Made by a program: the position numbers and the translations under genes. The notes under the pieces were generated by a model, which was given only the letters and a program-made list of their open reading frames with translations, was not told the DNA's origin and searched no databases. DNA of 64,000 nt from Flavobacterium pisciphilum (GTDB lineage Bacteria; Bacteroidota; Bacteroidia; Flavobacteriales; Flavobacteriaceae): assembly GCF_020905345.1 (NCBI RefSeq), contig NZ_JAJJMO010000001.1:3472001-3536000 (forward strand). Reading direction: 5' to 3'. Position 1 is the first letter of the stretch; each line of letters opens with the position of its first letter. Positions 1 to 9,141 of the stretch are shown here, piece after piece.

Positions 1-958
1 AAGGGAATGGAATTTTTCGTAACAAAGTATTATATAGTGGTTTTTTGCTTACATCATCTTCAGGTAATTTATTTCGATAGATATTTGCATTTAAATCATC
101 AAAAACAATTGAATTTGCATTAAAGAAGAACACATTGTTCTTGAATCCCCAATCCATAGAATTGATGTTTATATCAGTAGCTTTAATGGTAAAAATGTCT
201 TTCTCTTTGGCTATTTTTTGTACAAATTGATGACGGGTATATAAAGGGATGTAACTAAAGTTTTTTATTTTTAAAGAATGATTATTGGTTGTTATTTGTG
301 AAGCATTGATTGTGTAAAAAGGATTGGGCTTATAATAGATACTGTCACAATTAAGTGCATATTTCTGAAATGAAAAAGGAATCTTTTGTTTAAGAGTTGT
401 TTCATTGATAATAATTTCTTCTAATACAATTGCGATATTTCGAGTGTATAAAATAGGCTTGTTTGTTTGGGTAGACATGATATCTAAACTTGCTTTATTA
501 AGATAAATGTTAGAAACAACAATGATTTTTTGGAACGGCTCAATTACTTGTGTACGGATGCTGTTGCTGTTGTCAATAGCATTTTCATCTTTTTTGTACA
601 AAATCACACGGGCATGATCAATTGTAATGCTTTTGGCATGTAGGACATCGTTAAAAATTAGATTCCAAATGCTAAAATCAGTTATGGCAACGGTTTTAAT
701 TTTAGAATAGATTCCAATTTTAGTTGCACTATCTTTAGGAGCATTCTTAGGATTGATAGCAATATTAGATGCATAGATATCTGCAGACCAAAGGTCAATT
801 TTAATATCTTCGTAAGTGATTTGATAAGGAGTTGTATTGTTGTCTTGGATGATTTTAGGCAGCTGTTTTTTTACCCAAAAATTTAATCCTGAATTTATTA
901 ATAACAAGAGGGTTAGAAATGAAAAGATTCCTATGGTTATTTTTTTATTTAAAGACAT
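1..958 (-). CDS. AsmA-like/DUF748-like membrane-anchored protein, 3' end cut by window
   Basis: The frame is open from an ATG at 958 down to the left window edge (about 319 codons), so the C-terminus is missing. The product begins MSLNKKITIGIFSF and has one hydrophobic segment at about residues 5-25, followed by a long soluble region rich in beta-strand-like alternation (phrases such as YEDIKIDLWSADIYASNIAI). That architecture, a short cytoplasmic tail, one transmembrane helix and a long periplasmic beta-rich region, is typical of AsmA/DUF748-type proteins, which are linked to envelope lipid transport or outer-membrane homeostasis. I infer the family from this pattern only; no catalytic motif is visible. 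It is divergent from the penicillin-acylase gene, with 121 bp of AT-rich spacer between the two starts. Confidence 0.6.
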   Translation of the reverse strand, partial: MSLNKKITIGIFSFLTLLLLINSGLNFWVKKQLPKIIQDNNTTPYQITYEDIKIDLWSADIYASNIAINPKNAPKDSATKIGIYSKIKTVAITDFSIWNLIFNDVLHAKSITIDHARVILYKKDENAIDNSNSIRTQVIEPFQKIIVVSNIYLNKASLDIMSTQTNKPILYTRNIAIVLEEIIINETTLKQKIPFSFQKYALNCDSIYYKPNPFYTINASQITTNNHSLKIKNFSYIPLYTRHQFVQKIAKEKDIFTIKATDININSMDWGFKNNVFFFNANSIVFDDLNANIYRNKLPEDDVSKKPLYNTLLRKIPFP

Positions 959-1079
959 TTAGTGTTATTTTATTTTAAATATATAAATTTAAAGACTTGA
1001 AAGAAATAATTTTTAGATACAATTGTGATTTTGATAATAAAGAATTTCGTTAAAATATTTACTTATTTAATTTAGAAAC

Positions 1080-3467
1080 ATGAAAAAAATTAAAAAAATA
1101 CTGCTTGTTTTGTTCTTACTGCTTATTGTTTTAGGGATTGTTTTGTGTACTTATATTTTTCATTTAAAACCAAAATATGAAGGAGAAGTAAAACTGAAAA
1201 ATATTCAAAAAGAAACAACTGTATACTTTGATGATTTTGGTGTGCCACATATTTATGCAGATTCTCAAAAAGAAGCCATGACCGTTTTGGGTTATGTACA
1301 TGCTCAGGACCGTTTGTGGCAAATGGAGTTAATGCGACGAATAGCTTCAGGACGATTGTCGGAAATTTTTGGTTCGGTAATGCTTAAAAATGATAAGTTT
1401 TTCTCTGGTTTAGGAATAGAAGAAGCGTCAGAGAAAGCAATAGCGCAATTAGATAAAAACAGTCAGAGTTATCAATTAACAATGGCTTATTTAGATGGAA
1501 TAAACCAATATATGGATGAAGGGGTTACACCAATAGAGTTTCAATTGGTTGGAGTGAAAAAACAGAAATTCACTATAAAAGATGTGTATAATATTTTTGG
1601 ATATATGTCATTTAGTTTTGCAATGGCACAAAAGACAGATCCCTTAATGACTGATATTCGTAATAAATATGGAGATGAATATTTAAAAGATTTTGGTTTA
1701 AATGGAGAATTGAATACTACTCAAATAAGAAGTGCAAAAGAGAAGCCTGAGGAATATGCAGCAATTTCAAAATCGGTTGCTTCACTTCTTGAAAAATCTC
1801 CAATTCCACCTTTTATAGGAAGTAATAGTTGGGTGATTTCTTCTCAGAAAACAAAGAATGGGAAAGTTATTTTTGCTAATGATCCTCATATTGGGTTTTC
1901 ACAACCAGGAACATGGTATGAAGCTCATATTGTAACTCCAGATTTTGAATTGTATGGTTGTTATTTGGCAGGAACGCCATATCCTTTATTAGGACATAAT
2001 AGAGAATATGCATATGGATTGACAATGTTTGAAAATGATGATATTGATTTTTATCAAGAAGAAGATAAACAGGGTGATTCTAATCAATATAAAACACCAA
2101 ATGGGTTTGAAAAATATGAAATTAGAAAGAAGACTATAAAAGTAAAGGATTCATCAGATGTTGTAGTAAATGTAAAGATAAGTCGTCATGGACCTGTTAT
2201 GAATGGGTTGATAGAGGATTTAAAAAATAGCAATAAGCCAATAGCAATGTCTTGGGTTTATACGCAGCAACCTATAAAAATTCTAGATGCTGTTTATGGT
2301 ATTTCGCATGCTAAAAATAAAAGTGATTTTAAGAAAGCGGTTAGTCTTATTGCTGCCCCTGGATTAAATGTAATGTATGGTGATGCAAAAGGAAATGTAG
2401 GCTGGTGGGCTACAGGAACGTTATACAAGCATAATAAAGGAGTGAACCCTAATTTTATTCTTGATGGCGCAAGTGGCAAGGATGATATTGCCGAATATTT
2501 GGATTTCTCTAAAAATCCTTCTGCTGAAAATCCAGAATGGGGTTATGTATATTCTGCAAATAATCAGCCAGAAGCTATCGATGGGTTTTTATACCCAGGA
2601 TATTATCTTCCAGAGGACCGTGCTAAAAGAATCACACAATTACTTGATGCAAAATCAGATTGGGATAAAGAAGCAGTGAGTAAAATGATTTTTGATAATA
2701 CTACAATAGTAGCTCCAAAGGTGGTTGAGAATTTAATTTTGAATATCAAAAATGAAACGCTTACAGCAAATGAAAAACAAGCATTAGGTATTCTTAAGGA
2801 TTGGAAAGGAACTAATAACTTGCAAGATGTAGCGCCTACAATTTATAATAAATGGGTGTACTCTTATTTAAGTAACACTTTTGAAGATGAATTAGGGAAA
2901 GACAGTTTTAAAGACTTTTTAGGAACACATCTTGTAAAACAAATTATTGCAAAACAGATGCAAAATGAAAACTCTGTTTGGTGGGATAATATATTGACTA
3001 AAGATGTAAAAGAAACTAAGAAAGAGATTCTAGTAAAGTCATTTCATGAGGCTGTAGCAGCTTTAGAGAAACAATTAGGAGCAAATGTTCAAGATTGGAA
3101 ATGGGAAAAAGTACATACAGTAGAGTATCATCATCCATTAGGGCAGGTGGCAGCTTTGCGAGGCATTTTTAATGCAGGACCTTTTGCAACTTCAGGTTCG
3201 TCGGAAGTAATCAACAACCAGTTTTTTGATTTTACTGATAAAGGGGTTTATGATGTAAAGGGTGGTCCATCGACAAGAAGGATTGTAGACTTTTCGGACA
3301 TAGAGAATAGCTGGAGTATTTTACCAACAGGACAATCAGGAAATCCGTTTAGTAAACATTATACAGATCAAGCAGAACTTTATAATGAAGGAAAGTTCCG
3401 AAAAATGAAACTAAACAAAGATGAAATTATAAAAACGTCTACTAAGTTGATTTTTAAGCCTAAATAG
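1080..3467 (+). CDS. Penicillin acylase family protein (Ntn hydrolase)
   Basis: 795 aa. An N-terminal hydrophobic segment (about residues 7-26) exports or anchors it, placing the enzyme in the periplasm. The N-terminal alpha region contains the family phrase DDFGVPHIYADSQKEAMTVLGYVHAQDRLWQME. The precursor-processing site is visible as G247-S248 in IGSNSW: in this family autocleavage before Ser frees it as the N-terminal nucleophile of the beta chain. Other family landmarks are NDPHI and the large C-terminal beta region with a late HPLG segment. Members hydrolyse amide bonds of penicillins, acyl-homoserine lactones or other N-acyl compounds; the physiological substrate cannot be read from the sequence, so quorum quenching is only a possibility. 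It appears monocistronic. Confidence 0.88.
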   Translation: MKKIKKILLVLFLLLIVLGIVLCTYIFHLKPKYEGEVKLKNIQKETTVYFDDFGVPHIYADSQKEAMTVLGYVHAQDRLWQMELMRRIASGRLSEIFGSVMLKNDKFFSGLGIEEASEKAIAQLDKNSQSYQLTMAYLDGINQYMDEGVTPIEFQLVGVKKQKFTIKDVYNIFGYMSFSFAMAQKTDPLMTDIRNKYGDEYLKDFGLNGELNTTQIRSAKEKPEEYAAISKSVASLLEKSPIPPFIGSNSWVISSQKTKNGKVIFANDPHIGFSQPGTWYEAHIVTPDFELYGCYLAGTPYPLLGHNREYAYGLTMFENDDIDFYQEEDKQGDSNQYKTPNGFEKYEIRKKTIKVKDSSDVVVNVKISRHGPVMNGLIEDLKNSNKPIAMSWVYTQQPIKILDAVYGISHAKNKSDFKKAVSLIAAPGLNVMYGDAKGNVGWWATGTLYKHNKGVNPNFILDGASGKDDIAEYLDFSKNPSAENPEWGYVYSANNQPEAIDGFLYPGYYLPEDRAKRITQLLDAKSDWDKEAVSKMIFDNTTIVAPKVVENLILNIKNETLTANEKQALGILKDWKGTNNLQDVAPTIYNKWVYSYLSNTFEDELGKDSFKDFLGTHLVKQIIAKQMQNENSVWWDNILTKDVKETKKEILVKSFHEAVAALEKQLGANVQDWKWEKVHTVEYHHPLGQVAALRGIFNAGPFATSGSSEVINNQFFDFTDKGVYDVKGGPSTRRIVDFSDIENSWSILPTGQSGNPFSKHYTDQAELYNEGKFRKMKLNKDEIIKTSTKLIFKPK

Positions 3468-3510
3468 AAAAATGGAAGGTTTTGTGTTTTAATTTATTTC
3501 ATTATGTAAT

Positions 3511-3605
3511 TGATTGCGTGAAGGATTGAAGTGGAAATCCTTTTTTGAGGAACGAAAAAAGATTGTAAAGAAAAGCCTGACCTGACCTTTTGGGAGGGTC
3601 ACGCC
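3511..3605. repeat. Dispersed palindromic element, copy 1
   Basis: Noncoding segment between the acylase and kmo. Its core is GGATTGAAGTGGAAATCC, a T6 run, GAGGAACG, an A6 run and GATTGTAAAGAAAAGC, giving a hairpin of T6 with A6 flanked by imperfect outer arms. The same order of blocks occurs in inverse orientation at 16831-16920. From memory, elements of this shape are common between genes of Flavobacterium chromosomes; that is recall, not a search. It supports placing the kmo start downstream at 3686 rather than at an in-frame codon inside the element. Confidence 0.6.
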
Positions 3606-3685
3606 CAAACATTTCTTTGATTTATAGTCTATTCTATAGATTATATACTTATTTTTACGATTCGTATAATTACATTTTTTCTTTA

Positions 3686-5023
3686 ATGCAAACTCCACTT
3701 AAAATTGCTGTTGTAGGTTCTGGATTAGTTGGCTCATTGTTGGCAATTTACCTTAAAAAAGAAGGACACGAAGTTCATGTTTATGATCGAAGTCCAGATA
3801 TTCGTAAAATTAATTTTTCGGGACGATCGATAAATTTAGCTATGTCTAATCGTGGTTGGAAAGCGCTTGATGGTGTTGGTGTGGGAGATGCAGTTCGTGA
3901 GATTGCTATTCCGATGGATAAACGAGCCATTCATTTAGTTGATAAGCTTAATTTTCAGAATTATGGACAAGAAGGAGAAAGCATCTACTCAATTTCGAGA
4001 GGAACACTGAATCGTAAAATGATCGATTTAGCAGAAAATGCTGGAGCTGAGTTTTTCTTTGAACAAAAAATATGGGATGTAACATTGAGTGATGCGACAT
4101 TACATATTGGTGAAACGGAAAGAGGAGAATGGGAAGAGAAAAAATATGATATGGTTTTTGGAGCCGATGGTGCTTTTTCGAGAATTCGTCATCGTATGCA
4201 ACGCCAAAGCATGTTTAATTATTCACAAGAGTTTTTGAATATGGGATATAAGGAATTGAATATTCCTGCAAATCCTGATGCGACACATAAACTAGATAAA
4301 AACTCATTTCATATTTGGCCACGAGGAGAGTATATGCTTATTGCATTGCCAAATTTAGACGGCAGCTTTACGTGTACTTTATTTATGCCTTTTGAGGGAG
4401 AAAACTCCTTTGCCTCGCTTACTGATAGAAAACAGGTAGAAGATTTCTTTGAGAGAAACTTCCCCGATTCTATTGAGGTTATACCAAAATTAGCGGAGGA
4501 TTTCTTTAATAACCCAACAAGTACATTGGTGACAATGAAGTGCTTTCCTTGGACGTATAATGATAAGATAGCATTGATTGGGGATGCCTGTCATGCTATT
4601 GTTCCTTTTTATGGTCAGGGAATGAATGCTGGTTTTGAAGATATAACCGTTTTGTATGAGATGATGCTCAAATACGGAGACGATTGGAAGACAGTTTTCT
4701 CTGAATATGAAATTTCACGTAAACCAAATGCAGATGCAATTGCGGAACTTTCGTATCGAAATTTTATGGAAATGAGTACCAAAACTGCTGATGAAAAATT
4801 TTTATTGCAAAAGAAGATAGAAAAAGCTTTTTCGGATAAGCATCCAGACAAATGGATTCCGCTTTATAGTCGTGTTACTTTTAGTGAACGACCTTATGCC
4901 GAAGCATTGGCAATTGGAGATTTCCAAAATACAATTATGGAAGAAATTTTAAGAATGGATAATATAGAGACAATTTGGGATAGTCCCATTGTCGAAAATA
5001 AAATTCTTGATTTGTTGAAATAA
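3686..5023 (+). CDS. kmo: Kynurenine 3-monooxygenase
   Basis: 445 aa. FAD-dependent aromatic hydroxylase that converts L-kynurenine to 3-hydroxykynurenine with NADPH and O2. The dinucleotide-binding loop is GSGLVG at residues 11-16 and ends in an acidic residue after strand 2 (VYDRSPD). Kmo-specific phrases follow: GRSINLAMSNRGW, VREIAIPMDKRAIHL, and the second FAD motif GDACHAIVPFYGQGMNAGFED. Length matches bacterial Kmo. I chose ATG 3686 because the N-terminus then starts right before the Rossmann strand, whereas the upstream in-frame extension runs into the dispersed repeat. No other kynurenine-pathway gene is adjacent, so the role (tryptophan breakdown or de novo NAD synthesis) is open. 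Confidence 0.9.
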   Translation: MQTPLKIAVVGSGLVGSLLAIYLKKEGHEVHVYDRSPDIRKINFSGRSINLAMSNRGWKALDGVGVGDAVREIAIPMDKRAIHLVDKLNFQNYGQEGESIYSISRGTLNRKMIDLAENAGAEFFFEQKIWDVTLSDATLHIGETERGEWEEKKYDMVFGADGAFSRIRHRMQRQSMFNYSQEFLNMGYKELNIPANPDATHKLDKNSFHIWPRGEYMLIALPNLDGSFTCTLFMPFEGENSFASLTDRKQVEDFFERNFPDSIEVIPKLAEDFFNNPTSTLVTMKCFPWTYNDKIALIGDACHAIVPFYGQGMNAGFEDITVLYEMMLKYGDDWKTVFSEYEISRKPNADAIAELSYRNFMEMSTKTADEKFLLQKKIEKAFSDKHPDKWIPLYSRVTFSERPYAEALAIGDFQNTIMEEILRMDNIETIWDSPIVENKILDLLK

Positions 5024-5110
5024 ATAAAAGCAGCCACAGTTTACAGTCTTGGTTTTAATTTAAAACCTGAGACATTTGCTTTTCTGTAAATAGTGTGAGT
5101 TAACTTTATA

Positions 5111-5151
5111 AAAAGAAACCCTTTTGATATTATGTCAAAAGGGTTTCTTTT
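5111..5151. terminator. Bidirectional rho-independent terminator (kmo / HerA-like gene)
   Basis: A perfect 17-bp stem (AAAAGAAACCCTTTTGA paired with its complement) and a 7-nt loop, with T-rich DNA on both sides. It sits between two convergent genes and can stop transcription from either. Confidence 0.9.
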
Positions 5152-5155
5152 TTAT

Positions 5156-6670
5156 TTACTTCTTGAACATTTTTGATAAAACGCCAAAGACACCTCTTAT
5201 AAAGGTAGCACTTGTTACTACTTTTAGTACCGATTTGCCAACGACACTAGCAGTACTTGGTTCGTTGCTTGCTTTCTTTGAAGGTTTTTCTTCTTCTTGT
5301 GAAGCAGCAGCTTGTTCGGCATCGCTAATTTTTTTGGTTAGTATTTCGTAAGCGCTTTCACGGTCGATTACTTCGCTATATTTCTTTACTAATTTTGATT
5401 TCTGATTGATTTCTTGGATTTCACTTTCTGTAAGTACATCCATTCTACTCATTGGGGCTCTCATCATAGTAGCTACCAATGGTGTAGGGACACCCTTTTC
5501 GTTTAATGCTGTTACCAATGCCTCTCCAATACCTAAACTTGTAAGGAGTTCATCAGTTTTGTAATATTTAGAAATAGGGTAGTTGTCTGCGGTTTTTTTG
5601 ATGGCTTGTCTATCATTCGCTGTAAAAGCTCTCAAGGCATGTTGGATTTTTAATCCTAATTGTGCCAGAACTCCACTAGGGACATCCATTGGGTTTTGAG
5701 TTACAAAATAAACTCCAACTCCTTTTGAACGAATCAGTTTTACAATAGTCTCAATTTGTTCTAATAATACTTTACTAGCTTCATTAAAGATTAAATGGGC
5801 TTCATCTATAAAGATGACTAACTCAGGCTGATCAACATCTCCTTTTTCAGGCATTTGTTGGTATATCTCAGCAAGTAGGCTTAGCATAAAAGTCGAGAAT
5901 AATTTAGGTTTATCCTGAATATCTGTTAAGCGAATAATGTTTACGTATCCTTTTCCATTTTCGTCAATACGCATTAAATCATCAATCTCGAATGATAATT
6001 CTCCAAAAAAGATATCCGCTCCTTGCTGTTCAAGTTCTATTATTTTTCTTAGGATTGTTCCAGTGGTAGCGGTAGATATTTTGCCATAGCTGGCTGCAAT
6101 TTCATCTTTTCCTTCCTCTGTAATATAATTAATGACCTTTTTAATGTCTTTTAAATCTAGTAAAGGCATTTTATTGTCGTCACAATATTTGAAAATAACA
6201 GAAATAACACCTGATTGTGTATCGTTTAATCCTAATATTCTAGAAAACAATACAGGTCCAAATTCCGAAACTGTAGCGCGCAATCTCACACCACTTTGCT
6301 CAGAAAGTGTCATTAATTCTACTGGGAATTGTGATGTTTTATAGGGGATATCAATTTTAGCATGACGTTCGGTAATAAAGGATTTTTCTTCACCTTCTTT
6401 TGCAATACCACTAAAATCTCCTTTTATATCCATCATTAAAACTGGGATTCCTGCTAGAGAGAGCTGTTCAGATAATACCTGAATTGTCTTTGTTTTCCCA
6501 GTTCCTGTTGCCCCAGCAATTAATCCGTGACGATTTAATGTTTTTAAAGGTATTTTTACATGTGCATTTAGAGGCTCCCCGTCATAGATTGCTCCACCAA
6601 GAATAATGCTTTCTCCCTTGGTTTGATAACCGTCATTTATACTTTGAATAAATTCGTCTTTTTGGCTCAT
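5156..6670 (-). CDS. HerA-like ATPase, DUF853 (YjgR-like) family
   Basis: 504 aa, cytoplasmic. Walker A is GATGTGKT at residues 53-60 and Walker B is the ELVIFIDEAHLIF segment near the middle, matching FtsK/HerA-type P-loop ATPases. Family-specific text includes LIAGATGTGKTKTIQVLSEQLS, MMDIKGDFSGIA and FVTQNPMDVPSGVLAQLGLKIQHALRAFTANDRQAIK. The C-terminal 70 residues are low complexity (EEEKPSKKASNEPS) and end in a basic helix. DUF853 proteins are widespread and poorly characterised, and a DNA or RNA translocase role is only inferred from the fold. It has no operon partner: the other side is a 379-bp spacer before the divergent exbB gene. Confidence 0.88.
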   Translation of the reverse strand: MSQKDEFIQSINDGYQTKGESIILGGAIYDGEPLNAHVKIPLKTLNRHGLIAGATGTGKTKTIQVLSEQLSLAGIPVLMMDIKGDFSGIAKEGEEKSFITERHAKIDIPYKTSQFPVELMTLSEQSGVRLRATVSEFGPVLFSRILGLNDTQSGVISVIFKYCDDNKMPLLDLKDIKKVINYITEEGKDEIAASYGKISTATTGTILRKIIELEQQGADIFFGELSFEIDDLMRIDENGKGYVNIIRLTDIQDKPKLFSTFMLSLLAEIYQQMPEKGDVDQPELVIFIDEAHLIFNEASKVLLEQIETIVKLIRSKGVGVYFVTQNPMDVPSGVLAQLGLKIQHALRAFTANDRQAIKKTADNYPISKYYKTDELLTSLGIGEALVTALNEKGVPTPLVATMMRAPMSRMDVLTESEIQEINQKSKLVKKYSEVIDRESAYEILTKKISDAEQAAASQEEEKPSKKASNEPSTASVVGKSVLKVVTSATFIRGVFGVLSKMFKK

Positions 6671-6977
6671 ATTTGTGTAACATTAATTCAGTTGCAAGAT
6701 ATCGTTTTTTTCTTAAATCGTTTAATTTAGAGATGTTAGCGTGAAAAAAAAGTGTTTTTGTTAAAAATAAAAGTAAAAAATATTTTCTTAACATATTACA
6801 AAGATTTTGGAAGATTGTGTTTCTTTTTACTAAATCGTTGTAAATTTTATCATAAATAATTATTTTTTAACTTCGATTTTATTTAAAATACAATTAATGT
6901 GATTAGATATTTTTTGTGTTTAGGTTAAATTAATTGGAATAAAACTGAAAAAAGTTTTTTTATTTAAACTAAAAATA

Positions 6978-6985
6978 TAAATTTG
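6978..6985 (+). promoter_or_regulatory. Candidate -7 box for the exbB-tonB operon, in a 379-bp AT-rich spacer
   Basis: TAAATTTG matches the Bacteroidota -7 consensus TAnnTTTG; the expected -33 TTG is not clear (a T-run starts at 6955). Transcription would begin near 6992, leaving about a 57-nt A-rich leader before exbB. The spacer 6671-7049 otherwise holds only AT-rich DNA with no credible ORF. Confidence 0.5.
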
Positions 6986-7049
6986 CTCCACTACAAGTTT
7001 ATTATAACTAAAAAATAAAAATTATTTAAAACTATTAAAATTAAAAAAA

Positions 7050-7871
7050 ATGGCAAACGTTAAAGTTAAAAAGGAAAGTACTTCAAATGGCGGAGGAATG
7101 GTGTCAGGGTTGATTATTGCAGCATGTATTTTTGTGGGTTGGTGTATTTGGAATTTCCTTATGGGTTCTCCTTCGAATTTTGAAGGTGGTACTGTTGAGG
7201 GGCATCCATTAAATATATTAGGTATGGTTTACCATGGTGGTATTATCGTTCCGATTTTGTTAGGTATGTTATTAATGGTTCTTGTATTTTCTATCGAAAG
7301 ATATACAGTTATCACTAAAGCTGCTGGAAAAGTAAACTTGGATAAATTTATGAAAAGTGTTCAAGGAAGTATTAAAGAAGGAAACATTGATGCAGCTATT
7401 GCTTCATGTGACAAACAACAAGGTTCAGTTGCAAATGCAATTAAATCAGCTTTAATTAAATACCAAGAAGTTAAGAAAGAAGGATTCAATAGTGAAGAAG
7501 CTTCAGAAACTATTCACAAAGAAATCGAAGAGGTAACTTCATTAGAAATGCCAATGTTAGAGAAAAACATGACAATTATCTCAGCTTTAGTATCTTTAGG
7601 TACATTAGGAGGATTGTTAGGAACAGTATCTGGTATGATTAAAGCATTTAGCGCGTTAGCTTCTACAGGTTCTCCTGACCAAGCTGCATTAGCAAATGGT
7701 ATTTCTGAGGCACTTGTAAATACTGCAACAGGTATTAGTACTTCTATCTTTGCTATTATTGCTTACAACTTCTTTACATCTAAAATTGATGATTTGACTT
7801 ACTCTATTGATGAGGCTGGTACTACTATCGTAAATACTTACAGACATTTCAGAGGAAGTTTAAGACAATAA
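7050..7871 (+). CDS. exbB: MotA/TolQ/ExbB proton channel family protein
   Basis: 273 aa inner-membrane protein. Hydrophobic segments are at about residues 20-42, 65-85, 168-195 and 220-245. The last two carry the ExbB/TolQ signature (EKNMTIISALVSLGTLGGLLGTVSGMI and ALVNTATGISTSIFAIIAYNFFTSKID). With ExbD it forms the proton-driven motor that energizes TonB. There is one more hydrophobic segment at the N-terminus than in the classical three-helix ExbB, which I recall as common in Bacteroidota. It is the first gene of a tight operon with two exbD genes and tonB. The substrates are the TonB-dependent outer-membrane transporters, which would include the SusC protein encoded in this window. Confidence 0.9.
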   Translation: MANVKVKKESTSNGGGMVSGLIIAACIFVGWCIWNFLMGSPSNFEGGTVEGHPLNILGMVYHGGIIVPILLGMLLMVLVFSIERYTVITKAAGKVNLDKFMKSVQGSIKEGNIDAAIASCDKQQGSVANAIKSALIKYQEVKKEGFNSEEASETIHKEIEEVTSLEMPMLEKNMTIISALVSLGTLGGLLGTVSGMIKAFSALASTGSPDQAALANGISEALVNTATGISTSIFAIIAYNFFTSKIDDLTYSIDEAGTTIVNTYRHFRGSLRQ

Positions 7872-7916
7872 ATAATTTTTTAGCATGATTATTGCTAAAT
7901 TTAAAAATAAAAGATA

Positions 7917-8528
7917 ATGGCAAAAATAAAAATGAAAAAAAAGTCAATGTCTACGGACATGACTGCCATGTGTGATGTTGCGTTTCTTTTGTTGACATTC
8001 TTTATTTTGACTGCTACCGCAAAAGTGCCTGAGGCACTTCCTGTAGACACGCCTTCATCTACTGTACAAACTAAATTACCTGAAACGGATTTAGCTACTA
8101 TTACAATAGGAAAAGGAAAAGTATTTTTTGATTTAAAAGGAAGAGAAGTTCGTACAAGAACTTTGGAGCTAATGGGAGAAAAATATGGTGTTGCTTTTTC
8201 TGATAAAGATAAAAGTGAATTTGCTTTGATGGAAGGATTTGGTGTTCCAATTACAAGTTTGAAACAAATCATCGACATGAAAGCAGCTGATAGAAGTAAA
8301 GCTGGTCAACCTGGTATTCCTAAAGATTCTTTAGATAATCAGTTAAAAGAATGGATTTACAATGCGCGTATTGCAAATATTGAAGTTGCTGATAAGGAAT
8401 TACAATTCGCTATAAAAGGTGATGCTAAAGAAGAGTATCCAGCGATTCGTAAAGTAATGGATATCTTGCAAGATCAAAAAATCAATACCTTTAACTTGGT
8501 TACTGGTTTGAGAGGAAAAGACTTTTAA
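7917..8528 (+). CDS. exbD: ExbD/TolR family biopolymer transporter, first copy
   Basis: 203 aa with one N-terminal transmembrane helix (about residues 18-36) and a periplasmic domain. The proton-binding Asp is expected at D20 in MTAMCDVAFLLLTFFIL. It starts 45 bp after exbB and is followed 19 bp later by a second exbD. The periplasmic part contains an insertion-rich middle region (SDKDKSEFALMEGFGVPITS) that the second copy does not share. Confidence 0.9.
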   Translation: MAKIKMKKKSMSTDMTAMCDVAFLLLTFFILTATAKVPEALPVDTPSSTVQTKLPETDLATITIGKGKVFFDLKGREVRTRTLELMGEKYGVAFSDKDKSEFALMEGFGVPITSLKQIIDMKAADRSKAGQPGIPKDSLDNQLKEWIYNARIANIEVADKELQFAIKGDAKEEYPAIRKVMDILQDQKINTFNLVTGLRGKDF

Positions 8529-8547
8529 TTAAAAAACATACACTAAA

Positions 8548-9102
8548 ATGGCTGAATTAAATACCGGCGACGGTGGAGGCGGAAAAGGTGGTAAAGTAAG
8601 AAGTAAAAAGCAAAACGCAAAAGTAGATTTAACTGCGATGGTGGATTTGGCTTTCTTATTGATCACGTTCTTTATGCTTACCACAACGTTGTCAAAGCCT
8701 CAATCGATGAGCTTGGGGTTGCCAGATAAAGAGGATAACAAGATAGATCAAAAAATTAAAGTTGATGAAAATCGTACAATGACTTTAATGTTGGGGCCTG
8801 ACAATAAGTTAGTTTATTATATGGGATTGCTTGCAACTCCTATCGCTGGGCCTAAAGACATTGCTTATGGTAAAGACGGGATTCGTAAAGAATTGTTAAG
8901 CAGAAAAAAATCTGTTTTAGAATATTCTGCTGCAAAAGGGAAACCGAAAAACGGAATTATTGTAATCATTAAACCGACTAAAAAATCTTCTTACAAAAAT
9001 TTGGTTGATATCTTGGATGAAATGGCTATTACTGGTGTAGAAACCTATGCGATTGTTAATGATTTTTCACCAGAGGAAACAAAATTGGTAGATAAAAAAT
9101 AA
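8548..9102 (+). CDS. exbD: ExbD/TolR family biopolymer transporter, second copy
   Basis: 184 aa. A Gly-rich, basic cytoplasmic start (GDGGGGKGGKVRSKK) precedes the single helix with the predicted proton-carrying D33 in VDLTAMVDLAFLLITFFMLTT. Paired exbD genes behind one exbB are usual in Bacteroidota. In the fish pathogen F. psychrophilum a second exbD has been tied to iron uptake and virulence (recalled from the literature). The two copies differ enough to suggest that they form a heterodimer or have separate roles. Confidence 0.9.
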   Translation: MAELNTGDGGGGKGGKVRSKKQNAKVDLTAMVDLAFLLITFFMLTTTLSKPQSMSLGLPDKEDNKIDQKIKVDENRTMTLMLGPDNKLVYYMGLLATPIAGPKDIAYGKDGIRKELLSRKKSVLEYSAAKGKPKNGIIVIIKPTKKSSYKNLVDILDEMAITGVETYAIVNDFSPEETKLVDKK

Positions 9103-9141
9103 GAGCAATCTTATATTTTAACACCCTAATAATCAAGAAAA

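Noticed and set aside
3590..3685. N-terminal extension of Kmo from an in-frame start at 3590
   Set aside because: It would begin inside the dispersed repeat, has no Kmo-like content, and the Rossmann fold starts correctly after ATG 3686.
7901..8278. 125-codon frame opposite the first exbD
   Set aside because: It is antisense to a clear ExbD gene and has no independent support.
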